Shown here one piece after another: positions 39,660-52,342 of a stretch of DNA of 53,823 nt (position 1 is its first letter; every line of letters starts with the position of its first letter). A program made the translations under genes and the position numbers. The notes below the pieces were generated by a model that was not told the origin of the DNA, ran no database searches, and saw nothing but the letters and a program-made list of their open reading frames with translations. Source of the DNA: an uncultured bacterium (GTDB taxonomy: Bacteria > Patescibacteriota > Gracilibacteria > Absconditabacterales > Absconditicoccaceae); the NCBI GenBank assembly GCA_946404285.1, contig CAMJDC010000002.1:1-53823 (forward strand), read 5' to 3'.

Positions 39660-42600
39660 CTATCACTCAGTTGATTGATTATCCGTATTTTGATTTTGTT
39701 CTCATCCTGTATTTTCGGCTCATTCTGTATTTGCAACTCATTCCGCACTTCAAGATCACTCCGTATTTTCAGTTCATTCTGCACTCGTTGCATCTCCTGA
39801 ATCTGGAAGATCATTTTCCTCAATTCATAATCAAAGCCTCGTTCTAGTTTCAGCATCTACAAATTCTCTCCTTCTTCAATACTTTTTAGCTGAATACTCC
39901 TTTAAAATAGGAGGCATCCTTTTATCTTGATAATCTTTTGTATAAATAGAATTCATACTAAACACACGCGTTGTAGCGTTATCAATATTCAATTTCACAT
40001 AAGATTTATAGTTTGCAATTCATACAATATCTTGTCCGGAAAGTACTGGAGCATATTCTTTTTCCAAAAATTCAGCATCGGGCGCACCGACCTTAAATGA
40101 CATCATCGTACCAACGTTACCAAATACGGCTGCCTTTACATCTGATTTTCATCATCAAGGATCTCCAAGTCCTTTTGGTGGATCAAGCTGCGCAATATAC
40201 TGGTGTGCCATAATCAATCCAAGTCTATACTTTCTGGCTTCTGATAAGATATCTGCAAAAGTTCACGATACAAAGTTCTGGAATTCATCGACATATAGAT
40301 AGAAATCCTTTCTTTCTTTTTCAGGAATTGCTGCCCTAGCCATTGCTGCATTATAAACCTTCGAAACAATAATCATACCCAAAAGTTGAGCATTCATTTC
40401 TCAAATTTTACCTTTTGAAAGATTAATAAGAAGTATTTTCTGATTATTCATTATATCATCAAATTTAAAAGCTGATTTCGTTTGTCATATAATATTTCTA
40501 ATAAGTCTATTTGTATTAAAGGATACAAATTTAGAAGAGAAATATGGAATAATTTCCTGTTTTTCCCTATCTCACATAGCGTTATAGGTTTTTTCCCACC
40601 AATTTCTTACCACAGCATTCGTTACTTTCTTAAGTTTAAATTCACGATATGCATCATCTGTAAAAAGTCTAGTAACATCAAGTAACGTTGGTCTATCTTC
40701 AAAATCCTCAAGCAATGTTAAACTTCCATATTTAAAATATTCCTGAATTCTCGGTCAGAATATCTCAGGTCAGAACATTTTCAAAAATATTTCCGTGGCA
40801 TCATTTACAGTTCTATCTGCCTGATCAAGATTATCAATTTCATAAAGATTAAGTCACATTGGCCTTTCTTCATTTCATGCCTCAAAATATACCACATCTT
40901 TCGCTCTTTCTTTTGGAATATAATCAAGCATATCTTCCGCTAAATCTCCATGAGGATCTATCAGACAAATTCCATCTCAATTCCAAATGTCTTGTCTAGC
41001 TAAAGTTTGTAAAAATACTGATTTTCAGGTACCTGATTTTCATATACAATAATGGTGTCTCGTTCTATCATCACGCTTTATATATACAGGAGAATACACA
41101 TTTCTATAAATATTAACTCATAAAAGGACTCATCATTTATATATCTTATATCACCTTATTGTTTTTTCTTTCTTCTCAACTATAAATATCTTTCAATCTT
41201 TTTCTTTAACTCCATTTTTCATCTTCTCATCATCAGTACATTCAGATAATGGTTTCACTACCTCACTTTTATTTACAATTCTAATAAAAATATTTCAATC
41301 CTTTTCCACAACATTACTATCCTGTCTTTCTTGATCAGTTAACTCAGAGACAGGTTTTTCTATTTTTCACTCTTCTGTCTTTATCTCCACAAAAAATATT
41401 CAATCTTTTTGTGTAACACCATAGGATGCATCATCCACACACTCCGAAATTAACTTAAATGTTTCATCCTCATGAATTACTTTCATCAAAATATTATCTC
41501 CATTTTCTACTATATTATGTTTCTCCTTTTCCTTTGAACTACATTCTGAAAGTGGTTTCAAATCTTCAACCTTATCCACCCTTGTTCAAACTGCTCGATG
41601 TTTCGAATATTCTTCCAAAATAGCAGACAAATTTCATTTTTTATAATTCTCAGCCAATACTCAAGAAATCACATGTCCATTCCAATCTTCATCTTTAAAA
41701 GATGGTAAATTACTAGGAGGTGCTATCACTTTATACTGCATCCATTCAATAACAGGAGCACGATTATACAATCAATCAGGGAAATGATATAACGAACACA
41801 ATTCATTTGTAGAAAAATACGAATATTTAGAAAAGAATCATGTTAAAAACATATTTACAGCAGATTTCCATGATTGGATATAAAAAAATCCAAAAATATC
41901 ATGTTTCCGATTTGAACTCTGCAAAGAATTACTATACTCATCACTGTACACATTATAAGCACTTTCCAGATTATTCAAAATATCTTTTGGCCTATCTTTA
42001 TCGTCACTCGAAGCTATAATGGAAATCGTTGAACGAAATGTTGGATTTGCAGCCTCTTCTCACATCGCATTTCTACTATCTTCTTTAGCTTTTACCATAC
42101 GAACCATCGTTATATTATCTTCCTCTTTTTTACTAGATATCAATTTATCACTAGGTCATTTAAACAAAAATTCAAACCATTTTAGAGGATTAATCAAATT
42201 TTTCCAATGCCACCGTTTCATTTCATAAAGATCCAAATTTTTATACAATCTATCCGCAGCCACCTGTCTACGTTCATTAAAACTAGATTTTTCAGGTTTT
42301 GCTACAATAACTATACTCACTGTATCATCAGAACTAACCTTTCACATAGAGTCTATTATATTATTAATCGGATCATCTGGAGTATTTTTATATAATTTAA
42401 TCGTATACAACGGATCTTTTTTAGGTTCCAATACTTGAATATCATAATATTTTTTATTAAAAAATTTTGGTCTCACAACTCTCTCAATTGACGCCGCTGA
42501 ATATTGTGAAGCAATTGAACTTTCTACCATATTTTGATATTCTGGATACGTTCAAACTATACATGATAATTGTCACTTTTCATATTGATATATAAACACC

Positions 42601-43205
42601 AATTTCTGTTTAGCAAATACCCATTGCATCATTTTTTCATATGTGCTGACTTCATTCATTTTATGCAAATTTCACAATACTTGAGACATTCTTCCAATTT
42701 TTTCTTTCATATCCTTTGCAATCTCTTTCTCTTGTTCACGATCAGATTTTCAATCTCATCTAGGCAAAAGAACCTTTAAGAAAATGATTCTATGTGCATT
42801 AAAAAAGGCATATCAATATCTAAGAACTTTTATTCATAATTTTCTAGCTAATCATAAAAGAATTATAAGCAAAACAATAATCAAAATAGCCCTTCATATA
42901 GATGGCAAATTTGCTGAGATATTAGAAAAAAAACCTGAGCTTCATGTTGAAACTTCAGTAGTACCATGAGAATCTCATGTAAACTGTTGATTATCTCAAG
43001 TATATACAAGATCTTTATTTTCCATCCATCAATCCAAAGTATCTCTTATTTTAACTACACTATTATCAAAATGTTCAAGGCACTGTTTTTTATTTGTACC
43101 CCACGCGTCTTTCGTTAATTTAGAAATATTGTCTATCTGAGGATATCCCCCAAATTCAAACTGTTTCTTAAGTAATTGTATACATTCTTGTTTGGTAATT
43201 ACCAT
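39660..43205 (-). CDS. Large T4SS/conjugation-type ATPase, with internal repeats and a Gly/Glu/Asn-rich tail
   Basis: HHYCIGKSGTGKSVFLQTLARQDIWNGDGICLIDPHGDLAEDMLDYIP; FYLYVDEFQNFVSGTFADILSEARKYRLGLIMAHQYIAQLD; N-terminal TM. Confidence 0.88.
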
Positions 43206-43241
43206 TTATATAACTTCATATAAAATTATAACTATCAAATA

Positions 43242-43285
43242 ATTATAATCCAAAATACAAAAAAATGCAAAAAAAATCAGACTTT
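43242..43285 (-). promoter_or_regulatory. Sigma70-type promoter with upstream AGTCTGATTTTTT block
   Basis: Minus strand AAAAAAGTCTGATTTTTTTTGCAT-N17-TATAAT; near identical to 21101-21146. Confidence 0.7.
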
Positions 43286-43382
43286 TTTACATAAAAAATT
43301 TATACGCTTCCATACTTCTTGAAAATAAGATATTTTTGCATATTATTCCAGACAATTATTTTAGATTAAATCAATACAAATC

Positions 43383-44699
43383 ATGGATTTCTCAATTCTA
43401 CAAAACAAAAAAATCTGAATTTTATGATTTTGAAAAGAATGAAAATCAACTCTGAATTTTTTACTACATCATGAAGTAAAACCTGAAAATATCACAATTC
43501 TAGACTGAAAACCTATCGATAACATTCCAGAATGAATCAATTCTCAAACATGAGAAAATTATCTAAAAAATCTGAATGATTTTGACTTAATTTTCAAATC
43601 TGCAGGAATCCCATATTTCCCAGAAATACAAGCAGTTCAAGATAAAACAATCACACAAGTCCAGTTTTTCTTTGATCATTATGAATGAAAAGTCATAGCA
43701 TTGACTGCCTCAAAATGAAAGACTACTATGACAGCATTAACTCATCATTTACTACAAACTGCAGGTTATGATACAAAATTAGTCGGGAATATCTGAACTG
43801 CCGTTTTGGATGAAATTGATTTTGAAACCAAGCATGATTTCGTAGTAATTGAGTTATCCAGTTTTATGCTAGAAACTTTGAAAAAAAAGAATTTCTGCTC
43901 CATTTTGTGAGCAATTTTTCCAGTTCATCTAGACCGACACGGAAATATGGAAAATTACACAAAAGCAAAGTTTAACATCATTAATTGAAGTGAACATACT
44001 ATCGTTTACGAAAAAACTTTGAATGATTATCAATTAAAAGATAAATTCTCAAATTCAGATTTAATTCCATATTGAGCTGAATCTGAATATACACGAGACT
44101 GAGTATGTTTCTATTCCAAATGAAAACCTGTATTCCCACTTTCAGACATCAATCTAATCTGAGAACATAATCTACAAAATATTTCCGCCATCGTAGCATT
44201 AGCCGATTTATTACAAATTCCAGCTACTACACTACAAAAAGCTATCCAAACTTTCGAGGCAGTTCGCCATAGATTACAGTTAGTCTGAAATTTTAAGTGA
44301 ATAGATTTTTACGATGATGCTATCGCCACAACTCCAGATTCCACGATGGCCGCTATGAATGCTATCTGAGATAGACTTGAAACAATATTTTTATGATGAA
44401 TTGAATGATTCTGGTTCGATTTCCCTGCATTAGTAGAAAAAATCAAAAAAAGTCAGATTAAAAATATAGTTTTCTTCCCTGATTCATGAGAAAAAATTGC
44501 TGAAATGCTATGAGAAAAATGATATACAACATTACATACCCGTGACATGAAAGAAGCTGTAAAATTCGCATATGAACACACAAGTAAATGAAAAGTTTGT
44601 CTACTTTCCACAGCTTCACCATCATTCTCATGTTGGAAAAATTTTGAAGAAAAATGAGACTTATTTCAACAATATGTCCTAGAATTTTGAAAAGAATAA
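43383..44699 (+). CDS. murD: UDP-N-acetylmuramoylalanine--D-glutamate ligase
   Basis: KIGILGFGKEGKSTLNFL, ALTASKGKTTMTALTHHLLQTAG, LVGNIGTAVLDE, ELSSFMLE, GEHNLQNISAIVALADLL. Confidence 0.93.
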
Positions 44700-44756
44700 T
44701 TGAAATTCAATTACAGAACTATATTTTATTTTCAGATTTATATTAACCTTTTTACC

Positions 44757-45116
44757 ATGGCAGAGCAAAAAACACCAAATATTCCATACGATATGTACGA
44801 ATCACCACAAGAGGTAGTAATAATTATCCCTCTTGGATGAGTAAAAAAAGAATCCGTAGAAGTGAAAATTGAAAATTACAGAATTCAAGTTAAATGATTT
44901 AGACTAGCTCCGCAACTCAAAGAATCATGCCTACCTATCCAAGAAGAATGCTACCGATGACCTATTGAACTAGAAATAGAAATCCCTCCACAAGTATATT
45001 TTGATAGAATTCATAGCAAATTAACTGTTGACAATACACTTCACATTATAGTTCCAAAAGCTCTAGTTCCTGATAAAATACAACTGGAAGTAGAATACGA
45101 AAATGAAAAAATTTAA
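44757..45116 (+). CDS. Hsp20/alpha-crystallin family protein
   Basis: EVVIIIPLGGVKKESVEVKIENYRIQVKG...EECYWGPIELEIEIPPQV...LHIIVPK. Confidence 0.8.
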
Positions 45117-45144
45117 TAATATCTATTTATCTAATTCCAAAACC

Positions 45145-45993
45145 ATGAAAAAATTTTTATGAATTATTCTCTTTTGTGCTTTTATTTTTATTTATTGATG
45201 CTGAAATAACTCAAATAATGAAATTCAAGAATCTACAACAAACAAAGAATTTTCAGATATCAAAGAAACTCTAAAAACAATAGTACACAACCATGAATCA
45301 TGTAACGATGATGGCGAAATATTTGTAGACATCGCCATATTATGAAGTTCAGAAAAAGATAACTGAAATACTGAATACTACTTAGTAACCAATTGAGAAT
45401 GTTTCAAAATTGACGAAAGATGAAATTTAAGTAATGAAAATGGATTTGGTGATATACCAACAACCATAGAACTTTGACTGAATGGAAATGGATATAGCTT
45501 AATAAAATACGAAACAGCAAAAGACTGATATGAATACGATAGCTCAACAAAGGAAATATTTTCAGATGAAGCTTATAAAATCCGAAAAGATGCAAAATAT
45601 GCTTTCATAAACGATAAAACATTATTACAGCAAGCCGAAGAACATTTTGGTGTAAAAATAATTCCAGAAACTGAAAATAATTTTGAATGCAATTTCTGTG
45701 ATAAACTCCGATATTACGAACCATCAGAAACTGAAGACTGAAAAAGTAACGATTTAATATTCAACTATATTTCAACTGATAACTGAAATAATACAATATA
45801 TTTTAGTTGAGATTGAACTTTTGAAGCTAAAGGTTCTCGAGATGAATGAACATGAACACGAACTTTTGGACAAGATGAAAATACAGTAATCGTGCTAAAT
45901 AACAATTCAGACCACGTTTATGATAGATACATTATCACAAATCAGACTGAAAATTCTCTCAATACAATATTAGAAATAATCCAAAGAAAATAA
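45145..45993 (+). CDS. Putative lipoprotein
   Basis: MKKFLGIILFCAFIFIYGCGNNSNNE lipobox. Confidence 0.78.
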
Positions 45994-46047
45994 AAAAAAC
46001 ATCAAAATATTTGAAAATTTCAAGAAAATGATTATATTCAACAATTG

Positions 46048-46119
46048 AAAGGATACTGTCCAGTCGGTCGTTAGCTCTCCGAAAGGAGATGAATCGATTC
46101 AGGATATATCCTTTTTTTA
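46048..46119 (+). ncRNA. Long structured hairpin with GNRA-type loop and 3' T-run (terminator or small RNA)
   Basis: AAAGGATA.../TATCCTTT outer stem, AGTCGGT/ATCGATT middle, TCTCC-GAAA-GGAGA apical stem, then T-run. Confidence 0.5.
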
Positions 46120-46222
46120 CTAGGTAAAATAATTTATAAACATATAAAAAATTTAATATAGAAAAAAACAAGCAATAAATTATAATAAAAACTGTGAAAT
46201 TTTATGATAAATTTTTGTGAAA

Positions 46223-47512
46223 ATGAATATTCCTTCAATTGTTGCACCTGGATGATCCCATCAAAAAGCTGTAGTAGCTTCTGCATATTGAGCAGAAGAA
46301 GTATATTTATGAGTACCTTTCACATCCCTTAGAATGAGACAAAATAAGCTCTATAATTTTGATGATTTGAAAGATACTATAAACCAGTTACATGCACAAT
46401 GAACAAAAGCATTTTTAACGATGAATATTTTTCCTAGAAATAAAGACATTCAGATTTTTGAATCTATTACAGAGAAAATTGCAGATTGTGGTGCTGATAG
46501 TATCATATTTTCTGATCCATGAACATTTAGAATAATTAGAAAATATTTACCAAACGTTCCGCTTCATCTGTCTACTCAGACTACAACATTAAATTCTGAT
46601 AGCGTAAAATTTTGGGCAGATTTATGAGTAAAAAGAATCATATTAGCGAGAGAATTACACGTATCCGAAATAGAAGAAATCAAAAAAGCTGTACCAGAAA
46701 TAGAGCTAGAAGCTTTTATTCACGGTGCTATGTGTATGACATATTCTGGACGTTGTCTACTTTGAGATTATTTATGAGGACGTCCAGCAAATAAGTGAGA
46801 ATGTAATCATTCATGCAGATTCCAATATAGAGTATTCATTCAAGAAGCTAGAAGAGAATGAAAAATGATGGAAATTACAAAAGATGAAAATGGTGAACAT
46901 ATTTTCTCCTCTCGTGATTTGTGTACAATTGACCGTTTGAATGAGTTAATGCCTATCTTGGATGCTATAAAAATAGAATGAAGAAGTAAATCAGAATTCT
47001 ATGTCGCAGCCGTAGTTAAAGCATATAAACATGTACGTGACTGCATAGCTCATTGAAAACCTATTGATGAAAATATCAGAAATTTAGTAGAAATGATTCC
47101 ACATAGAACATATCGAGATGGATTCTTATTCCATAATTTACAAGAATTCCCTGATGGAGAAATTTCACCAGAAGAAAGAAAAACTACAACTGAAGAATTA
47201 GTTACTATTACGAAATGAACAGCTGGACCATTATTCAATAGAAATTTCTTTGGAATATTCTCTCCTAAAACCAAAGAAAAAGACTGAGTTATTTATCACC
47301 ATATTGATCCAAAAGAAGAATTACGTCGTTGAATGAAATTAAATTTCATATCACCAGATAATATGTGAATATTAGAAATTACAGACATATTAGACAAAAA
47401 TGGAAAAGAAATAGAAAAATGAGATTGTAACATGAAAGATATTTATGCTGCAACTGACCATAAACTAAACTGACGAGAATGTCTATATCTACCACCAGAT
47501 GAAATTAAATAA
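46223..47512 (+). CDS. U32 family peptidase / collagenase-like protein
   Basis: [76 protein letters not shown]. Confidence 0.93.
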
Positions 47513-47577
47513 AGAATTGAAAATTACAGACTTTTAAATACACTCAAATTTAGAAAATTTTGATTCAACATTAAAAT

Positions 47578-48729
47578 ATGCAATTATTAGCCAATTGAAT
47601 TTTATTATTAGTATTTTGATTATTAGCCATATACAGCACTAGTGTATATGAATCTTTTATGATGACATTAAGATCTGCAAATTTTGCAGAACCCACAAAT
47701 TACTACTACTTTCAACAACAAATAAAAGCTATAGTATACATTATAATCGCCATAATATTATTGCGAAAATTCCCAATTAAAGCACTAAAAAATCACAAAC
47801 TTATATGAATACTTATGGTATGAACATTTGCTTTACAGTGTCTAGTTTTCACAAAATTATGAGCAGAATATAACTGAGCAAAATGATGGTTAAATATTCC
47901 ACACATGCCGAGTATTCAGCCTTCTGAATTTTTCAAATTAGCATACGTAATATTTTTAGCGAGCTGGCTCACCAGAAAAAAATCTGAAATGAATTCCAAA
48001 AGATTTTTCATATATTTCATTGTATTAAATGCATTATTATACGCTATATTTTTAGCAATCCCTGATTTTTGAACCGTACTGATAATTTGAGCCACCGCCT
48101 TAATAATGGTGCGATTTTCATGATTAAGTCTTAAGAAAACACTAGCAATTCTATGAATATGATTATGAGCATGACTATTAGCATGACTTACTCTTTGACT
48201 TATGAGTGAAAAATTCAGTTATATAACCAAACGTTTTGAATATTTTTTCACAACAGATGAAACCAAAATTCTTGAAGAAAGAGAAAAAGCAGGATGGCAA
48301 ACTACTCAAGCACTAATCGCAATTTGATGATGATGATTAATGTGAAACTGATATTGAAACGGTTTACAAAAATACTCAAACTTACCTGAAGCATATTGTG
48401 ACTTCATATTTGCTGCATTCTCTGAAGAAATCGGATTTTTATGAAATCTGTTCCTTATATTCCTTTATGTTCGAATGTTCCGGTATGTACTAAAACATTT
48501 ACAAAAAGTCCAAGATACTCAATTAAAGCTAGTATGAGTCTGAATTATTTCACTTATTATTGTACAAACCTTCGTAAATATTTGAGTTAACGTTCAACTT
48601 TTACCAACCACATGAATTGCACTTCCATTTATAAGTGCTGGGTGAAGTTCTCTAATGGTAAACTGTATAGAATTATTACTATTATATAAAATTATAAAAG
48701 TGGAGAATAAAGTTTTACCTTTAAGATAA
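47578..48729 (+). CDS. FtsW/RodA/SpoVE family SEDS protein
   Basis: ALIAIGGGGLMGNGYGNGLQKYSNLPEAYCDFIFAAFSEEIGFLG; PSIQPSEFFKLAYV. Confidence 0.92.
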
Positions 48730-48735
48730 AAAATA

Positions 48736-49587
48736 ATGACATTTTTAATCAAAAACGATGAAAAACTATACACAGGTAAAACATATCGCCATAATTTTCA
48801 GTGATACAAATTTGAAGATGAAAACTGTATATTCTATATATGGCACAAAAAAGAAATAAAACTGATTGAATCCAAAAATCTATGATCAACTATGAATGTA
48901 TTTTTCTTGAAAGATTGAACTCTAGAAATAAATGAATTAACAAACAACGTTAAAGATTGAATTTTCACATCCTGTCAAATTTTCAATGCATTTGATGAAG
49001 ATAATGGATGATTCTACAACTTTCTACCATATTTCCCTACTAAATCAGTAGAAGAAAAAAACGAATTATTCCAAAAATTATGATTGAACATTGGATTATC
49101 AAATAGTACTAAATGAGTTTTGATAAAAAACAATGAAACAAATAATAAAGTAAATATTGAAGATTTAGACATCGAATGAAAAATCTGATTTCTTTTTGGA
49201 CTAACTCTATTATATTGAAAGTTTGAAAATAAATTAGAAAAACTATCTGCAATCAAAATTCAGCTTCCACTATTTGGACAATTTTTGTCTATATGAGATG
49301 AAATAAAAGGAGTCCAAAAAAGCCTACAAAACGAAGGAATTTTTATTCAGATTTCAGAAAATATTCAGTGAGATAAACACACATATGAAATAACTTCTAA
49401 TGATTATGAACTGCTAGAAATTTTTACTAAACTCTACCTTCCTGTTGAAAATTTCTCCAAAATCACTAAAAGAGAACAGACACAAGAAGCAATAGAAGCA
49501 TTGAAAATTTTTCTAGAAAAAGAATGAAATAACGAATTGATAGCAAAAATCGATAACTCTTATGTAAAATTATTGCAAAAAATCTAA
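48736..49587 (+). CDS. Hypothetical protein; possible degenerate LAGLIDADG-type fold
   Basis: EGKIGFLFGLTLLYGKFENKLEKLSAIKIQLPLFGQFLSIGDEIKGVQKSLQNEGIFIQI...TYEITSNDYELLEIFTKLYL. Confidence 0.4.
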
Positions 49588-49590
49588 TAC

Positions 49591-49661
49591 GGGTGGTTGG
49601 TGTAGTGGTAACACATCGGTCTTCGGAACCGCTGTCGGGGGTTCGATCCCCTCACCGCCTG
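49591..49661 (+). tRNA. tRNA-Trp(TCG), inferred to decode CGA (and possibly CGG) as Trp
   Basis: GGGTGGTTGGTGTAGTGGTAACACATCGGTCTTCGGAACCGCTGTCGGGGGTTCGATCCCCTCACCGCCTG; loop CTTCGGA, G73, G5-C68; CGGTCT-N-ACCG anticodon arm as in bacterial tRNA-Trp. Confidence 0.85.
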
Positions 49662-49666
49662 TTTTT

Positions 49667-50674
49667 TTATTTCAAAAAATTTTCAATTACTTTCTGCATT
49701 TTCAAAATCTTTCTCTGATATGGATAGACTTTCGTATCACAACCCAAAAATGAAGCAATCAAATACAAATGCAATCTAGAACTAAACACTTTTTTGGATC
49801 ATTTCAAAACTTTAACAAAATTATCAAAATCTGTCTCCCAATCCAATAACGCAAAATCTACATTTTCTCACAATTCTTTTTCCAAACGCTGAGAATACTG
49901 TAAATCCTGATAATAAACATTATTTCCCTTTGCTACTGGCACATAATAAATACGATATCCCTTTTCGGAATAAGATTTTATGTCATTAACGAGTTCATCA
50001 AAAAATTTCTCCGCATTTTTATTCAAATTTACCACTACATACGGTTTTTCAATCTGTTTTTCTCCATCCAAAGAAACTTTAACCCACTCATACGCAAAAT
50101 AACTGGTATCCATAAAAAACTCACAATTCTTTACATATGGCTTTATCTCATCAATCGCTTCAAAATCTCTAAGATAACAAGCCGTTGTATGGTTTAGTAA
50201 TGATAACAATTGCTTTTTCTTTTTTTCATTTTTAGGAATTTGCACTCCTCACATAATATATAAATCTGACTTTTTTTTCTTTTTAAATAAATCTTGAAAG
50301 TTTTTTTTCCATAAAAATGGCCATATACTCGCCCTCCAATACCAATATGCTCATGGATTTTCTTCTGTTAATATTTCTCCTCATCAAAGTATTATCGTAT
50401 CACATTTCCAAAATCTCCAAAATCATCTCATCCCATATTTAAATACATAATTGAAAAATGAACGAAATCATTTAGGTAATTCTGGAATAAATTTAACCTT
50501 ACCAACATCTATAAACTGAACAAAAAATTTACGTAACCAATCTGGTTCATAACATGCTATCGTAACTTTTTTTCATTGCTCCAAAAGTAATTTTACATTT
50601 CAAAGTAATATCAATTCATCTCACATATTTTTATATCCCCAATTTCAAACAAGCAAAAAACTATTTCATTTCAC
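49667..50674 (-). CDS. Polysaccharide pyruvyl transferase (CsaB-like), GTG start inferred
   Basis: VKGNSFLLVGNWGYKNMGDELILLGNVKLLLEQ; ILGGEILTEENPGAYGYGRASIWPF; SSRLHLYLIASFLGCDTKVYPYQRKI. Confidence 0.82.
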
Positions 50675-50775
50675 ATCCAAATTAAAATCAATTTTCAAAT
50701 CTGTTTTTATCAAAATACAAACTACAAATTATATAAAATTTCCAAAAAACTTTAAAAAATCTGAATATAAAAATT

Positions 50776-51432
50776 CTACTCAAATTTAAAAACTTTTTTC
50801 ACAATCCACTCTTCCAATTTAATTATTGGATTAGCAAAATAACTAATTACAAAATTTCTAATAGGTCTAATTATCAAAATACACGGAACTATAATTCACA
50901 AACATAGTCATGCCAAAATATCAGTAGGCCAATGTACAAGAGTTAAAACTCTACAACTTGTCATCAAAAGTGCTACAAATACCAACACAACTCCACTCCA
51001 AATAAAAAATTTCTTCTTACTATATATTCACCACACCAAAACAGCAATAGCAAACGACATTGAAACCACTGCATGATCTGAAGGGAAAGAACTAGAAGGC
51101 AAAACACTATGCAAAAGTGTTTCCTCAGCATCGACATGAGATAATGCAACTATTGGTCTTTCTTTAAAGAAAAAACATTGGATTCATATATTAATAAATA
51201 CAGACAAAAATGTTGAAAAAAATACAAAAAGAGCTCATTGTTTTTGCATTTTCTTTCTCTTTATAATAGCATGAATATATACACAAACCAAAAACGCCGG
51301 ATATATCAAAACAAAAATATCCGCAAAAACGGGAGCTAACTTTGAAATCCATCAATACTTAGTCTGAATATCTTGTCATTTTTCCAATAAACTGACTCAC
51401 CACGTAGGCTCTACAAGCGGAAATTTATGCAT
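50776..51432 (-). CDS. PAP2-family phosphatase, membrane
   Basis: CFFFKERPIVALSHVDAEETLLHSVLPSSSFPSDHAVVS ... SCRVLTLVHWPTDILAG. Confidence 0.88.
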
Positions 51433-51488
51433 ATATTCATACTCAAAAAGATTAAATAACTTATATCCGATTCAAATTTTATTCCATA

Positions 51489-51944
51489 TTATAACTCACC
51501 AAATTCAAACGGTTCATTATAATCGAGATCATTCGAAGATCATCCAAAAATTCCACCCTCACTTCATCATAAGGGACCACTATTAGGATTATTTGTAACA
51601 TACACCACTCATTCCGTCAAACAAGATACAACAGTTCCTATCTTATTAAAGATATTTTTTGCAGAATAAATCCCAGAATTTGGCATATTAAACAATCTCA
51701 AAAGAGTTGGTCACGCAAAAAGAAGCATAACTGTAAGGAAAATTCCTATAATCATATACCTAATACTATTCCATGCTGACTTTACTTTATCATCGTCTCA
51801 CTTGGAGAAAATAAACAAAAAAATTGCATAAAAAAATGCCCAAATACATCCACAACAAATAACCAAAACTAATAAAGCAAAAATGAGCAAAATTACATCC
51901 GCAGGATTAGAAGAAATAATATTACTACATGCACCTCCTCCCAT
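51489..51944 (-). CDS. Small two-TM membrane protein
   Basis: MGGGACSNIISSNPADVILLIFALLVLVICCGCIWAFFYAIFLF...FGGSSNDLDYNEPFEFGEL. Confidence 0.6.
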
Positions 51945-51995
51945 AAGAAAACCTTTATAATAAAACTATCATAACAAAGAACCAAATACACTTAA

Positions 51996-52295
51996 TTACT
52001 CAGATTTCTCTTTCTTTGGTAAAGCTTTTCTCTCTACTTCTTTATAGAACTTCTTGAACATCGAATCATTAGTTGATTTGAAAAGCAATTTTGCAACTCT
52101 TTCAGATGGTTTAGCTCATTTCTCTATCAATGATTTAATACTATCAACATCAGCCTCAAAAATATGTTTCAAAGGATCATAAGAACCTAACACTTCCAAA
52201 TGTCCACATTGCGCAGGTTTTGTATGTTCAGTGAGAACCACTCTATAAAAAGGTCTCTTTGATCTTCCTTGTCTAGAAAGTCTAATAACTAACAT
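51996..52295 (-). CDS. rpsP: 30S ribosomal protein S16
   Basis: MLVIRLSRQGRSKRPFYRVVLTEHTKPAQCGHLEVLGSYDPLK. Confidence 0.95.
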
Positions 52296-52342
52296 GTTAA
52301 CTTTTTAAAAACATAAATAAAAATCTGACAAACAATTCAGAA

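Noticed and set aside
39617-39856. 79-aa minus-strand track ORF
   Set aside because: Out of frame with the large ATPase; the true frame reads through TGA codons to a TAG at 39660-39662.
46048-46119. Hammerhead ribozyme or 4.5S SRP RNA interpretation of the structured hairpin
   Set aside because: Has GAAA and GATGA but not in hammerhead core order, and lacks the SRP domain IV consensus.
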